Below the pieces are notes generated by a model. The model had not been told where the DNA came from, did no database searches, and was given only the letters and a program-made list of their open reading frames with translations. The translations under genes and the position numbers were made by a program. 64,000 nt of DNA from Kribbella sp. VKM Ac-2569 (GTDB lineage: Bacteria > Actinomycetota > Actinomycetes > Propionibacteriales > Kribbellaceae), in assembly GCF_004216905.1 (NCBI RefSeq), contig NZ_SGXJ01000002.1:1410834-1474833 (forward strand). The letters are read 5' to 3'. Shown here in pieces: positions 53,339-63,356 of this stretch (within the stretch, counting starts at the first letter, position 1; each line of letters starts with the position of its first letter).

Positions 53339-53737
53339 TCACTCGCGGGCCGACAGCAGCAGGTTGACGGTGCTGTGGTTGGCGAGACCACCGAGCGCAC
53401 CGAGAGCCCGGAAGGTTAGGGTCACGTCCACAACGGTGGGCGCGTCGAGCCGGACCCGGAACGCCGCGTCCTGACGATGCTCACCGGTGAGTTCGTGCAC
53501 CGGCAGGTCGAGTTGGAGCCCGCTGACCGGTTCGGCCTCGACGGCCAACGGCCCGGTCACGAAGCCGTCGTTGACGACCGTCACGGCGAGCGTGTGCCAC
53601 TCGCCTGGCTTCAAGGTTCCGATCGGCGCACCGCTGCGGGCCACGTTCACCCGCGCCTCCGGGTTGATCGTCACCGCGAGCGGCGCATCGGTGTCGACCG
53701 GCCCGCAACAGCCGATGGCAGGTGCCTGGTGAGTCAT
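53339..53737 (-). CDS. Small beta-sandwich protein coupled to CehA/McbA-type hydrolase
   Basis: 132 residues from ATG 53737, which shares one base with the stop of the hydrolase gene (TGATG), so translation is coupled. N-terminus MTHQAPAIGCCGPVDTDAPL contains a Cys-Cys pair. The rest resembles an Ig-like/CARDB sandwich (GEWHTLAVTVVNDGFVTGPL, then FRVRLDAPTVVDVTLTFRA). No signal peptide. Function unknown; the pairing suggests a subunit or partner of the hydrolase. Confidence 0.65.
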   Translation of the reverse strand: MTHQAPAIGCCGPVDTDAPLAVTINPEARVNVARSGAPIGTLKPGEWHTLAVTVVNDGFVTGPLAVEAEPVSGLQLDLPVHELTGEHRQDAAFRVRLDAPTVVDVTLTFRALGALGGLANHSTVNLLLSARE

Positions 53738-56043
53738 CAGTCCGTCTCGCATTCTTCTCGCCGCGACCGGTAGACCGCCTGCGCCTCGTCGTACGCCTGC
53801 CGGGCGGCAGCCCGCTCGTCGTCCCGGATGAATCCCGACTTCACCGTCCACAGTTGGTCGACGGAGTCGTGCAGCCACTGAGCGCTGCGGCGGGAGGCCC
53901 GGATCGGCCGGCCGCCGACCTCAAGGAAGATCGGCTGAGTGTGCACGCTGCGCAGGATCCGCAGCGCAAGCCAGGACGACTCTTCCACCGGTACGTCGAA
54001 CCCGACCTCCTGCTCGGTGCCATCGGCAACCAACTCCTGCGAGGCCACCGCGACACCGTTCAGCACGGCCTCCACCAGCACGGACCGGGACGTGCCGATC
54101 CGGGACCGCTCGAGGTGCCAGCCGACCGGCGCGCTGTACGCCGGACGCCCTGCCGGCGGTGGCGGCGGCTCCTCGGGCAGCCAGGCGGCCACGGTCGCGC
54201 TGACCCGGACCGGGCCTGGCGAGTCCAACCGGTGCTCACGACCGACATCGCCGTCGACCGCCAGATCGAAGACATGGCTACGACCGTCACCGAAGTACGA
54301 CGCGCTCTCCCGCAGACCGGTGGTCCACGCCTCGATCGCCTGCGGGCCCGACGGCGGCTCGTCCAGTCGCACGTACGTACGCCCGACGCCCGGTCCCTCG
54401 TCGTACATGCACGGATAGTCGGTCTCGCCGAGCATGAGGGTCCGGAAGCCGACGCTGAGCAGGTGGTACCAGATGTTCAGCTCGGCCGCGGGGGCGAACT
54501 GGCCACCGCACTGGAAGTCAGCGGCACCCAGCGGTACGTCGACCACGATCTCGTTGGAGCCGATGCCTTGGAACGACGGCACGATGTAGTTGGGCAACTC
54601 CTCGGTGCCGACCCCGAGGCCGACACCGCAATGCGCGTACCCGACCAGTGCGTTCTGCTCCTTGGCCCAGCGCAGTACGGGCAGGTTCCACGACGGCCAG
54701 TCCTCGATGAGACTCGTCCCGGGATAGTCCTGGTCGGTGAGCCCGAGCAGGATCAGGTGACCGGAGTGACTGGACGGGAACCCGGAGACCTCGACGTCGT
54801 ACCGCAGCGCGCTCTCGGCATCGCGATCCGTCGGCTGCGGAGTCCAGGTCATGCCCTGGGCGGCCTGCATCGCCGGGTCCTCCAGCTCGGCCGGCGGGCT
54901 GATCGACTCGCCACTGAAGAACTGTTTCTGGTGGTAGTAACACGGCGCCCAGGTGAGCACGCTGCCCAGCCACAGACCTTCCCCGCGGACATGCCGGATC
55001 ATGGTTTCGGGCGTGACGCCTTCGCTCGGGACGTTGTAGTGCGAGCAACCGCCGGCGTGGATGTGCGGGTCGCCCGAGTAGTAGCCGCGGCTCGCCGGAT
55101 CGACCCAGCGGTCGAGCGTGATCGGAATCGCCTCGGTGCCCGCGTCGACATTCGCCTCCAGAAGTACCGGCCGATACTCGGGTCCGCGGATCGCGGTGAC
55201 CTGGTACTGGCCCTCGGGCAGCCGGATCATCTCGCCGGTCGCCCGATACACGTGCTCGTGGAAGAACATGTCCGGCGCCAGGCGCATCGCCTTGGAGGGG
55301 TACGAGCGTCCTTGCCCGTCCCGCACGGTGATCGCGGCCATGCAACTGCGTCCGTCGGGCTCCCGGATGTCGAGCCGGATCTCCCGGGCCGTGGCGCAGT
55401 CGAAGTCGAACGAAGCGGCGTACTCACGCAACTCGAAGTTCGTCCGGAAGCCCGCGAGTTGCAGAGGCGACCGGCTCAGGCTGTGATGGTTGTGCTCGTC
55501 CGCGGCGAACAGCGACAGTCCACCCTGTTTGATGCCACCGTCGCGGGCGTACAGGCTGATGACCTTGTACTCGGCCTCGACGCCGGACAGCTCACTGGGT
55601 CCGGCGATCTTCGCGTCCAGCCACGCGTCCTTGATCCGCGGGACGACGGTCAGCGTGTCGTGCAACGCGATCCGCGCGGAGTGACTCAGATAGTCGATCA
55701 CGCCGTACACACCGCTGTTCCCCGCGGTCAGGTTGGCTTCGATCCGGTGCGGATTCGCCACCTGTACGAGGAAGCTGCGCCAGCCGTGCTGCACCAGTCG
55801 CGGCGGCGCGGCGCCCGGCGCGCACGACGCGATCCCCTGCTCGTCGATCGACACGTCCAGGAGTACGAACGGTCGCAGCAGGGTCCCGAGCTGAGTACGG
55901 CGCTCCGCGTCGCTCAGCGAGCTGCTCTCCAGCTTGGACAGCTGCGTGACCACGTCGGCGGGCAGCGGATCGCCGAGGTCCTGCAGTTTCCGGACGGCGC
56001 GGGCTGCGGATGCGAACAGTGGCTGCACTGGGGGCTCTGACAC
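53737..56043 (-). CDS. CehA/McbA family (PHP-like) metallohydrolase
   Basis: 768 residues. N-terminal beta-rich region (about 1-310) followed by a PHP-type metal-binding domain: GYYSGDPHIHAGGCSHYN (320-337; His327, His329), ALVGYAHCGVGLG (His471), and LMLGETDYPC (539-548). A C-terminal Ig-like region follows. The family includes carbaryl hydrolase CehA and phosphoesterase-like enzymes. The substrate is unknown; no signal peptide is visible, so it is probably cytoplasmic. Divergent from no gene; the TetR gene upstream is on the same strand, 49 bases away. Confidence 0.8.
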   Translation of the reverse strand: MSEPPVQPLFASAARAVRKLQDLGDPLPADVVTQLSKLESSSLSDAERRTQLGTLLRPFVLLDVSIDEQGIASCAPGAAPPRLVQHGWRSFLVQVANPHRIEANLTAGNSGVYGVIDYLSHSARIALHDTLTVVPRIKDAWLDAKIAGPSELSGVEAEYKVISLYARDGGIKQGGLSLFAADEHNHHSLSRSPLQLAGFRTNFELREYAASFDFDCATAREIRLDIREPDGRSCMAAITVRDGQGRSYPSKAMRLAPDMFFHEHVYRATGEMIRLPEGQYQVTAIRGPEYRPVLLEANVDAGTEAIPITLDRWVDPASRGYYSGDPHIHAGGCSHYNVPSEGVTPETMIRHVRGEGLWLGSVLTWAPCYYHQKQFFSGESISPPAELEDPAMQAAQGMTWTPQPTDRDAESALRYDVEVSGFPSSHSGHLILLGLTDQDYPGTSLIEDWPSWNLPVLRWAKEQNALVGYAHCGVGLGVGTEELPNYIVPSFQGIGSNEIVVDVPLGAADFQCGGQFAPAAELNIWYHLLSVGFRTLMLGETDYPCMYDEGPGVGRTYVRLDEPPSGPQAIEAWTTGLRESASYFGDGRSHVFDLAVDGDVGREHRLDSPGPVRVSATVAAWLPEEPPPPPAGRPAYSAPVGWHLERSRIGTSRSVLVEAVLNGVAVASQELVADGTEQEVGFDVPVEESSWLALRILRSVHTQPIFLEVGGRPIRASRRSAQWLHDSVDQLWTVKSGFIRDDERAAARQAYDEAQAVYRSRREECETD

Positions 56044-56092
56044 TGAGGACCTCCCTGTTGGCGAGTTCCTTCGCGACCCTACTCGGCGCGGT

Positions 56093-56647
56093 CTACCTCA
56101 GCACCTCCAATAACGCGGCGACGTCGGCCTGGTCCAGGTCGCGGGCGCCGATCAGCGCCTGCATCAAGAGTCCGTCCAGCGCGGCTACCAACAGCCTCGC
56201 CTTCTGAGGATCCGCGGTGAACGCCCTGGCGATCTCCGTCAGCGGTTCCAGCCACGCACCGGCCGCCTCCCGCAGCTCTGGCCGCCGGGCCGCGTACAGG
56301 TACAACTCGTAGAGCGCCAGCGTCCGGCCACGTCGCCGTACGACGCTGTGCTCGATCAGCCGCGCCAACTCGTCGGCCGGTCGTGCGCCCAGCTCGCTCC
56401 CGCGGCCGTGCAGCTCGACGGCGAGGTCCTCCGCGGCCGACTGGAGTGCCGCGACCAGCAGGTTGTCCAGCGTCGGAAAGTGGTAGGTGATGGACGCGAC
56501 CGAGACATCGGCCACCGCGGCCACCGCGCGATGGCTCACACCTGCGACTCCGTCGCGTTCGATCACGGCCAGGGTCGCCGCGAGCAACTCGCTCCGGCGC
56601 TGCTCGCCGCGCACCCGGCGCCCGTCCACACCCCGCCTGACCTGCAC
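56093..56647 (-). CDS. TetR family transcriptional regulator
   Basis: 184 residues from GTG 56647. [23 protein letters not shown], then [20 protein letters not shown]. Helical ligand domain ends in [13 protein letters not shown]. First gene of a three-gene minus-strand group with the hydrolase and small partner, and divergent from FO synthase 91 bases away; it could regulate either. The start is uncertain; a longer frame to 56956 would overlap FO synthase and is rejected. Confidence 0.82.
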   Translation of the reverse strand: MQVRRGVDGRRVRGEQRRSELLAATLAVIERDGVAGVSHRAVAAVADVSVASITYHFPTLDNLLVAALQSAAEDLAVELHGRGSELGARPADELARLIEHSVVRRRGRTLALYELYLYAARRPELREAAGAWLEPLTEIARAFTADPQKARLLVAALDGLLMQALIGARDLDQADVAALLEVLR

Positions 56648-56738
56648 GAACAGCAAACTATCAGGACGTCTGTACGGATTGATTTTGCTGTCCGGAATCG
56701 CGGGATCCAGCGTTTTCCGCGACTTAGGCTCGGATTTC

Positions 56739-59246
56739 GTGGCCCCTGATCTGACGACAGCGATGCGGCGCGCCCTGAAGCGCGCGGATGACGGCAAGAC
56801 CCTCGACCCGGTGGAGGTGGAGGTGCTGCTCGGCGCGAGCGGCGACGCGCTGACCGCGCTGATGACCACCGCGGCAAGGGTCCGCGACCAAGGGCTGGCC
56901 GATGCCGGCCGCTCGGGGATCATCACGTACTCGAAGAAGGTCTTCATCCCGCTCACGCGGTTGTGCCGGGACCGTTGCCACTACTGCACCTTCGCGACCA
57001 CGCCGGGCCGGGTGCACTCGCCGTACCTGTCGCCCGACGAGGTGCTGGAGATCGCGCGGCAGGGAGCGGCGCTGGGCTGCAAGGAAGCGCTGTTCACGCT
57101 GGGCGATGCGCCCGAGGACCGGTGGGACGCGGCGCGGCAGTGGCTCGACGAGGCCGGGTACGACAGCACGCTCGACTACGTCCGGGCGATGGCGATCCGG
57201 GTCCTCGAGGAGACCGGTCTGCTGCCGCACCTGAACCCCGGCGTGATGTCGTGGCAGGACCTGCAGCGGCTGAAGCCGGTCGCGCCGAGCATGGGGATGA
57301 TGCTCGAGACCACGTCGCGGCGGCTGTTCGAGGAGAAGGGCCAGCCGCACTTCGGGTCGCCGGACAAGGACCCGGCCGTTCGGCTCCGCGTGCTCGAGGA
57401 CGCCGGGCGGTCGAACGTGCCGTTCACGACCGGGCTGCTGATCGGCATCGGGGAGACGCTGCCGGAACGTTCCGACTCGATCTTCGCGTTGCGGAAAATC
57501 GCCCGGCAGTACAACGGCATCCAGGAAGTCATCATCCAGGGATTCCGGGTGAAGCCGGACACCGCGATGCGCAACGACGCCGACGTACCGCTGGACGAGT
57601 GGCTGGCCGCGATCGCCGTGACGCGGGTCGTGCTCGGGCCGCGGGTCCGGGTCCAGGCGCCGCCGAACCTCGTCGACCTCGCTGAGTGCCGGGCGCTGCT
57701 CGACGCGGGTGTGGACGACTTCGGCGGGGTCTCGCCGCTCACCCCGGACCACGTGAACCCGGAGCGCCCGTGGCCGCAGATCGACGACCTCGCGAAGGTG
57801 ACCGCCGACGCCGGGTTCGAGCTGCGCGAGCGGCTCACCGCGCACCCGGAGTACCTGCGGGAGCCCTGGCTCGATCCGCGCCTGATCTCGCACGTCGAGG
57901 CACTCGTCGACCCTGCCACCGGTCTGGCCAACGAATCGGCTTTGCCGGTCGGCCTCCCGTGGCAGGAGCCCGATGGCGGCTGGGACAGCGTCGGCCGCAC
58001 CGACCTGCACACCGCGATCGACACCGAGGGCCGTCGTACCGAGACCCGCTCCGACTTCGACGCGGCGTACGGCGACTGGGATGTACTGCGTGAGCAGGTC
58101 GCCGGGAGGTCTGCACCTGAACGGATCGAAGGTGATGTGCGCGCCGCACTGGCCGCAGCCGAGCGTGATCCCGCCGGGCTTTCCGATGCTCAGGCGTTGA
58201 CGTTGATGACCGCGACCGGTCCATCACTGGACGAGCTCGCGGGGATCGCGGACAACTTGCGGAAGGCAACGGTTGGCGACGACGTGACGTACGTCGTGAA
58301 CCGGAACATCAACTTCACGAATGTCTGCTACACGGGCTGCCGGTTCTGCGCGTTCGCCCAGCGCCGTACCGACGCCGACGCCTACTCGCTGTCGATGGAC
58401 GAGGTCGGCCAGCGGGCCGAGGAGGCGTGGGTGATCGGCGCGACCGAGGTCTGCATGCAGGGCGGCATCCACCCCGACCTGCCCGGTACGGCGTACGCCG
58501 ACCTGGTCCGCGCGGTCAAGGACCGGGTCCCGGAGATGCACGTCCACGCGTACTCGCCGATGGAGATCGTGAACGGCTCGGTGCGCACCGGCCTGTCGAT
58601 CGAGGAGTTCCTGATCTCGGTGAAGGAGGCCGGGCTGGACAGCATCCCCGGCACCGCGGCCGAGATCCTCGACGACGACGTCCGCTGGATCCTCACGAAG
58701 GGAAAGTTGCCGACGGCAAGCTGGATCGAGGTGATCAGCACCGCGCACAAGGTCGGCCTGCCGTCCAGCTCGACGATGATGTACGGCCACGTCGACGCGC
58801 CGCACCACTGGGTCCAGCACCTGCGCACGATCGCCGCGGTCCAGGACGAGACCGGCGGCTTCACCGAGTTCGTGCTGCTCCCGTTCATCCACCAGAACTC
58901 GCCGATCTACCTGGCCGGTGTCGCCCGGCCAGGCCCGACGTACGACGAGAACCGGGCGGTGCACGCGATGGCGCGGATCATGCTGCACGGCCGGATCGAC
59001 AACATCCAGTGCTCGTGGGTGAAGCTCGGCGTGGACGGCTGCGTCGCCGTACTGAACGGCGGCGTCAACGACATCGGCGGAACGCTGATGGAGGAGACCA
59101 TCAGCCGGATGGCCGGCTCCAAGCACGGCAGCCGCAAGTCGATCGCCGAACTCACCGCGATGGCCACCGCCGCCGGGCGGCCGGCCCGGCAGCGGACCAC
59201 GACGTACGGCGACGTCCCCGTCCGCCCGTCACTCGAACTCGCCTGA
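56739..59246 (+). CDS. fbiC: FO synthase, fused CofG-CofH (FbiC)
   Basis: 835 residues. Two radical SAM halves: CofG (about 60-400) with [10 protein letters not shown] (Cys76, 80, 83) and CofH (about 500-830) with [10 protein letters not shown] near 529-536. They make 7,8-didemethyl-8-hydroxy-5-deazariboflavin (FO), the chromophore of coenzyme F420, from tyrosine and a flavin precursor. Fused form is the rule in actinobacteria. GTG 56739 lies 8 bases after TAGGCT (56725-56730), suggesting a leaderless mRNA; a long upstream open frame is antisense to the TetR gene. Confidence 0.95.
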   Translation: MAPDLTTAMRRALKRADDGKTLDPVEVEVLLGASGDALTALMTTAARVRDQGLADAGRSGIITYSKKVFIPLTRLCRDRCHYCTFATTPGRVHSPYLSPDEVLEIARQGAALGCKEALFTLGDAPEDRWDAARQWLDEAGYDSTLDYVRAMAIRVLEETGLLPHLNPGVMSWQDLQRLKPVAPSMGMMLETTSRRLFEEKGQPHFGSPDKDPAVRLRVLEDAGRSNVPFTTGLLIGIGETLPERSDSIFALRKIARQYNGIQEVIIQGFRVKPDTAMRNDADVPLDEWLAAIAVTRVVLGPRVRVQAPPNLVDLAECRALLDAGVDDFGGVSPLTPDHVNPERPWPQIDDLAKVTADAGFELRERLTAHPEYLREPWLDPRLISHVEALVDPATGLANESALPVGLPWQEPDGGWDSVGRTDLHTAIDTEGRRTETRSDFDAAYGDWDVLREQVAGRSAPERIEGDVRAALAAAERDPAGLSDAQALTLMTATGPSLDELAGIADNLRKATVGDDVTYVVNRNINFTNVCYTGCRFCAFAQRRTDADAYSLSMDEVGQRAEEAWVIGATEVCMQGGIHPDLPGTAYADLVRAVKDRVPEMHVHAYSPMEIVNGSVRTGLSIEEFLISVKEAGLDSIPGTAAEILDDDVRWILTKGKLPTASWIEVISTAHKVGLPSSSTMMYGHVDAPHHWVQHLRTIAAVQDETGGFTEFVLLPFIHQNSPIYLAGVARPGPTYDENRAVHAMARIMLHGRIDNIQCSWVKLGVDGCVAVLNGGVNDIGGTLMEETISRMAGSKHGSRKSIAELTAMATAAGRPARQRTTTYGDVPVRPSLELA

Positions 59247-59260
59247 CCTGCCGGTCAGGC
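59241..59260. terminator. Hairpin holding both convergent stop codons
   Basis: Perfect 8-base stem GCCTGACC-TGCC-GGTCAGGC between FO synthase and a convergent membrane protein gene; the TGA of each lies in one arm. Possible bidirectional terminator, though short and without a T-run. Confidence 0.45.
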
Positions 59261-59566
59261 GGTCGCGTCGAGATCGACGGTCAGCGACCGGTTGCGCCGC
59301 TTGGCGCCCAGACGGTGGCCGAGGGTGATGAGCAGGAATCCGACGAGGTAGATGCCGGCGGTGACGGCGAGGTAGTCGAGCGGTGGCTTGTCCGGATCGG
59401 CGCTGAAGGCCTCGTTGTTGTCGCCGACCCAGGAGCGGAGCAGGTAGAGCGTCTGGAACGTGAACGAGTAGCCGAAGATCGCGACGTACGCGAGGTACGC
59501 CGAGGTCCGGTTCCGCAGGAAGAAGCCGAGCGGGAAGGCGAACAGAACGGTGACGATGGCAACCAT
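59255..59566 (-). CDS. Small membrane protein of unknown function
   Basis: 103 residues with three hydrophobic helices (about 2-17, 23-46 and 65-82) and a basic loop RLGAKRRNRS near the end. CCAGGAGGGG precedes ATG 59566. No family recognised. Sits between FO synthase and a two-component system; co-function cannot be inferred. Confidence 0.65.
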   Translation of the reverse strand: MVAIVTVLFAFPLGFFLRNRTSAYLAYVAIFGYSFTFQTLYLLRSWVGDNNEAFSADPDKPPLDYLAVTAGIYLVGFLLITLGHRLGAKRRNRSLTVDLDATA

Positions 59567-59714
59567 GGGAATCCCCTCCTGGAAGATCTGACCCCGTCAC
59601 GATCCCGCTCGCAGGCACTCCTGCACATCGGTGCTGTCGCCGGATCCCAGTCGCTGATGTCCCTTAAGTGCTGACACTGGTGCGAAACCATCCACCCACC
59701 GTCATCATGAGGTT

Positions 59715-61646
59715 GTGTTCCGGCCTCGGAGGCTTGTCGCCGCGGCGACGATCTTGTTCGTCGCGGTCGCCGGCGTGCGCGCGGTGCTCGCCTACGGTCC
59801 GGCATCGATCGGCGACACCGCGGACTGGCCGGTCAGCACAGGTCTGCTGTTGCCCTCGCTCCTCCTCGGCTGTCTCGTGGCCGCCAGGGCCCCCGCGAGT
59901 CCGATCGGGCCCGCGCTGGCGCTGACGGCGCTGATGCCGGCCCTCGTCTTCACCGTGGAGGACTGGGGTTCGACGTACGGGACCGACGCGCCCTGGCCGG
60001 GCGCGCGCGTCGTCGGGGTGATCAGCGGGGGTGTCTGGGCGTGGCTGTTCCTCGGCTTCGTCGCTCTGGTTCTGCTGTTCCCGGACGGCCCGCTGCCCGG
60101 CCGGCGGTGGCGGTTGATCTGGGCAGCCGTCCCGGTCTCGGCCGCCCTGGTGAACTTCGCCGTCGCCACCGATCTCGCCAACTTCGCCGACGGCCGGTTC
60201 GGTGATCCGCCGTTCCGGCTGCCCGATCCGCTCCGCAGGGGGCTGAACTTCGGCGCGTTCGCCCTCTTCTTCGTCGTACTGCTCACCGCCGCATCCAGCC
60301 TCGTCGTGCGCTACCGGCGCGGCGACCGACCGACGAGGCTTCGACTGGGCTGGCTGACCGTTGCCGCGCTCAGCGTTCCGATCCTGCTGGCGACGAGCTG
60401 GCTGGGCATTGTGCTCGGCGCGCCGGCAGACGTCATGTACGGCGGTTTCCTGATCACGATGTTCATCCTCGTTCCCGGTGCGATCACGGTGGCGATCCTT
60501 CGCCACGACCTGTTCGACGTCGACCGGCTGCTCGGAACCACGCTGAGTTGGCTGGTCACCACGCTGATCTCCGCGGCCGTCTTCGCCGCCGTGGTCTTTG
60601 CCGTCGGCAACTTCTTCCCCGACCGGGTGGGCATCACCACCGCCGCGTTCGTCACGGCACTCGCGCTGCTCCCCCTGCACCACTGGATCCATCGGACCGT
60701 CGCCCGGCTGGTCGACCCCGACCGGACCGTGGCCCTGGCCAGGATCCGCGACTTCGTCCGCCGGGTTCGCGACGGCCAGGCCGAGCCCGAGCAGATCGAG
60801 TCCGTACTGCGCGACGCCCTCGACGATCCGGGGCTTCGCGTACTGCTCCGTCGGCCGGGCGAGCAACTCGACGTCCCCGACGGCGCGATCCCTTTGCGCA
60901 CAGGCGATTCCCTGGTCGGAGCACTCACCCTCGGGACGACGTCGGCCCGGCGGCTCCGGCGGGCGCGCGAGGCCGTCGTGGAGGCACGGCTGCCGATAGA
61001 AGTCAGCCGGCTACGGGTCGAACTGCGGGAGGCACTCGCCGAGGTCCGCGCCAGTCGGGCCCGCCTGATGGAAGACGTGGCGGCCGAACGGCAGCGACTC
61101 GAGCGGGACCTCCACGACGGCGCGCAGCAGCGGTTGATCGCGATCGGGATGCGGCTGCGGTCGGTGCAGTACCAGTTGTCCCCCGGCGTACCGGCGTACC
61201 GGGAGCTCGACGAGGTGGTGGAGACGCTCGAGCACACTGTCGCGGAGCTGCGGCGGATCGCGCACGGGGTGCGGCCGAGTCGGCTCGACGACGGTCTTGC
61301 CGTCGCGCTGCGGGACCTGGTCGCGGACAGCACGCTGCCCGTCGATCTCGTCGTACCCGAACTGGAGGTCGCTGAGAGTGCGGCGACGACGGTCTACTTC
61401 ACGGTCGGCGAGGCGATCGCGAACGCGCTCAAGCACGCACGGGCGACCCGGATCTCGATCTCGGTCGGTGTGACCGATCAGGTACTGCGGGCCGTGGTGC
61501 GCGACGACGGTGTCGGCGGGGCCAGGGAAGGGTTCGGGCTGAGGTCGATGCGGGACCGGGTCGCGTCGGCCGGCGGGGAGTTCACGGTCGACAGCCCACC
61601 CGGGGCCGGGACCTCGATCACCGTGGAGATCCCGTGCGCATCGTGA
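59715..61646 (+). CDS. Sensor histidine kinase (HisKA_3/NarL-type)
   Basis: 643 residues. About 10 hydrophobic helices in the first 310 residues form a membrane sensor. The dimerisation and phosphoacceptor motif ERDLHDGAQQRLIAIGMRLR holds the His near 467. HATPase_c: EAIANALKHARATRISIS and RDDGVGGAREGFGLRSMRDR. Its partner response regulator overlaps by 13 bases. Signal unknown. Confidence 0.92.
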   Translation: MFRPRRLVAAATILFVAVAGVRAVLAYGPASIGDTADWPVSTGLLLPSLLLGCLVAARAPASPIGPALALTALMPALVFTVEDWGSTYGTDAPWPGARVVGVISGGVWAWLFLGFVALVLLFPDGPLPGRRWRLIWAAVPVSAALVNFAVATDLANFADGRFGDPPFRLPDPLRRGLNFGAFALFFVVLLTAASSLVVRYRRGDRPTRLRLGWLTVAALSVPILLATSWLGIVLGAPADVMYGGFLITMFILVPGAITVAILRHDLFDVDRLLGTTLSWLVTTLISAAVFAAVVFAVGNFFPDRVGITTAAFVTALALLPLHHWIHRTVARLVDPDRTVALARIRDFVRRVRDGQAEPEQIESVLRDALDDPGLRVLLRRPGEQLDVPDGAIPLRTGDSLVGALTLGTTSARRLRRAREAVVEARLPIEVSRLRVELREALAEVRASRARLMEDVAAERQRLERDLHDGAQQRLIAIGMRLRSVQYQLSPGVPAYRELDEVVETLEHTVAELRRIAHGVRPSRLDDGLAVALRDLVADSTLPVDLVVPELEVAESAATTVYFTVGEAIANALKHARATRISISVGVTDQVLRAVVRDDGVGGAREGFGLRSMRDRVASAGGEFTVDSPPGAGTSITVEIPCAS

Positions 61647-62272
61647 TCGGCGAGGATTCCGCCTTGTTCCGTGAGGGGCTGAGCCGGCTGCTGACCGAGA
61701 ACGGTCACGACGTCGCCGGTACGGCGGAGACCGCGGACTCGCTCGTCGACGTAGTGCGCGCGGTGGATCCCGACCTGACCATCATCGACGTACGGATGCC
61801 GCCGACGATGACGGACGACGGCGCGCGGGCGGCCGTGACACTGCGTGCGGAGCGGCCGGACCGCCCGATCCTGATGCTGTCGCAGCACATCGAGACGCGG
61901 CACGTGGTCGAGCTCGTCGGCACCGGCGGGTTCGGGTACCTGCTCAAGGACCGGGTGCTGCGCGTCGGCGACTTCCTGGACGCGATGCGCCGGGTCGTGG
62001 ACGGTGGATCGGCGCTCGATCCGACGATCGTCGCCGCTCTCGTGGCGCCGACGCGGGCCGACGACCCGCTGGCCGCGTTGTCCGCGCGGGAACGCGAGGT
62101 GCTGGCACTGGTCGCGGAGGGGCGCTCCAACGGCGCGATCGCCGCGCAGCTGGTGCTCGCCGAGCGGACGGTCGAGAGCCATATGCGGAGCATCTTCCAG
62201 AAGCTGCGGATCGACGACGCCCCGGACACCCACCGCCGGGTGATCGCCGTTCTCACCCAGCTCCGTCAATGA
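61634..62272 (+). CDS. LuxR/NarL family response regulator
   Basis: 212 residues. Receiver domain with acidic pair GEDSALF, phospho-Asp52 in TIIDVRMPP, and Lys in GYLLKDRVL. A C-terminal LuxR HTH (about 147-205) has LSAREREVLALVAEGRSNG and LVLAERTVESHMRSIFQKL. GTG 61634 overlaps the kinase gene, so the pair is coupled. Targets are unknown; a long structured intergenic region follows. Confidence 0.93.
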   Translation: MRIVIGEDSALFREGLSRLLTENGHDVAGTAETADSLVDVVRAVDPDLTIIDVRMPPTMTDDGARAAVTLRAERPDRPILMLSQHIETRHVVELVGTGGFGYLLKDRVLRVGDFLDAMRRVVDGGSALDPTIVAALVAPTRADDPLAALSAREREVLALVAEGRSNGAIAAQLVLAERTVESHMRSIFQKLRIDDAPDTHRRVIAVLTQLRQ

Positions 62273-62577
62273 GCACAGGAAATCTTGACGAGTGGTTAGT
62301 TGTTGCAGAAGGCAACATCTGTACGGAAAGTGAGGGAATTTTTACTGAGCGTTGCTTACTTCAAAGGCAATGCAAATGTTTGAACCGGAGGATTCCCGGT
62401 ACGCGGGCCGCGTGACAACGTTCTCTTGTCGGCGGCGGACGGGTCGCCGGCACTAGGTCCAGGTGGATTTCGCAGTACTCCCGTCCGCGACCGGACTGTA
62501 CCTCCCCTGCCGGCCACGGAATGAGACGCGGGACCGCCCTCCTTCGGGCCACTGCCCTCTCGGGGCAACAGCAGGAC

Positions 62578-62641
62578 GCCGGCCGTGTCGGTGGGGTGTT
62601 GGTCGCCAGTGAGGTGGCGACCAACGCCCGGCACGGTCGGC
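62578..62641 (+). other. Long two-part helix in intergenic region
   Basis: Outer arms 62578-62591 and 62628-62641 pair over 14 bases with two G-U pairs; inner perfect 11-base stem GTTGGTCGCCA/TGGCGACCAAC (62598-62608 with 62615-62625) closes a 6-base loop. Internal loop between them. Confidence 0.6.
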
Positions 62642-62655
62642 GTTTCTTACTGAAG

Positions 62656-62703
62656 ACCGCCTCTCTGTACTGGTGCTGCTGGGGACCAGTACAGCGAGGC
62701 GGT
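62656..62703 (+). terminator. Terminator-like hairpin
   Basis: Arms 62656-62674 and 62685-62703 (ACCGCCTC, one mismatch, CTGTACTGGT with its complement) with a 10-base loop, followed by TCTGTTT. Best read as a plus-strand terminator; it may also end the minus-strand gene at 62730. Confidence 0.65.
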
Positions 62704-62729
62704 TCTGTTTCCGGGCCTAGGTTTCCGGT

Positions 62730-63356
62730 CTAGTACGGGTAGGTGTCGTCGCGCCGGGTCGGGTCCAGGTCCCACAGGGAGAACCGGACGATCTTGTGGG
62801 ACTCCTCGCCGCCGCCGGGGATCAGCCCGAACGACTCGTACTCCTTCGAGCCCAGTCCGTCGAGGTAGCAGAGCAGCTCGAACGCCGACTGCGCGTCCTC
62901 GATGTCGTCGATCACCTCGTCGTTCTGCGCTTCGTCCGCGCGGCTCCGCACGTACTGCACGAAGGCGTCCGGATCGGTCACCACGTAGTCGTACCGCGCC
63001 TGGTAGCTGAGCCGGACCCCGCTCTCCGGCAGCAGCGGCTCCTCCAGTTCCTCGAGGTCGTCCAGCGCGTTGCCCTCGACGATCTCCCGGTAGTCCGCGG
63101 GGTCGTCGAAGTCGTCCGGCCCCAGAGGCAGGTCGTCCAGCTCGTCGGGGTCGTACGAGTCGATCCCGAGGAAGATGTCGCCCCAGCCTCGTTCGTGCAC
63201 GGCGTCCGCGAGCGCCCGGGCCTGGACCCGGACGTTCTCGATCGCGCCGGTGGCCCGCAGGTCGTGCAGGTCCAGAGCGTCAGCCTGCTCCAGCAGCACC
63301 CGGGCGAGTTCACGGGCGGCCTCGGCAGCCGACGCGGGTTCGATCGGCTCACTCAT
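62730..63356 (-). CDS. Acidic protein of unknown function
   Basis: 208 residues, strongly acidic (DSYDPDELDDLPLGPDDFDD, IDDIEDAQSAFEL), with the opening helix EAARELARVLLEQADALDL. No membrane segment or catalytic motif recognised. ATG 63356 overlaps the stop of the acyl-CoA oxidase-like gene by 8 bases, so it is co-translated with it. Function unknown. Confidence 0.75.
   Translation of the reverse strand: MSEPIEPASAAEAARELARVLLEQADALDLHDLRATGAIENVRVQARALADAVHERGWGDIFLGIDSYDPDELDDLPLGPDDFDDPADYREIVEGNALDDLEELEEPLLPESGVRLSYQARYDYVVTDPDAFVQYVRSRADEAQNDEVIDDIEDAQSAFELLCYLDGLGSKEYESFGLIPGGGEESHKIVRFSLWDLDPTRRDDTYPY

Larger units (their letters stand above)
62273..62729 (+). ncRNA. Candidate structured non-coding RNA / intergenic RNA region
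   Basis: The only gene-free stretch over 300 bases. It starts AT-rich (TTGACG at 62285-62290, inverted repeat TGTTGC/GCAACA at 62301-62317, poly-T 62340s), then is rich in stems: GCGGACGGG/CCCGTCCGC (62435-62443 with 62480-62488); a long two-part helix at 62578-62641; and a terminator-like hairpin at 62656-62703. Small open frames exist but lack ribosome sites and family similarity. No match to tmRNA, RNase P, SRP or 6C RNA was recognised. Transcription is inferred, not shown. Confidence 0.35.

Noticed and set aside
53722..56040. A 772-codon open frame on the plus strand opposite the metallohydrolase
   Set aside because: Metal-binding motifs and coupling support the minus strand; the plus frame has no recognisable domain.
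62356..62634. Small proteins in the 62273-62729 gap on either strand
   Set aside because: Frames of 87-92 codons lack ribosome sites, overlap each other and cross strong stems; no family similarity.
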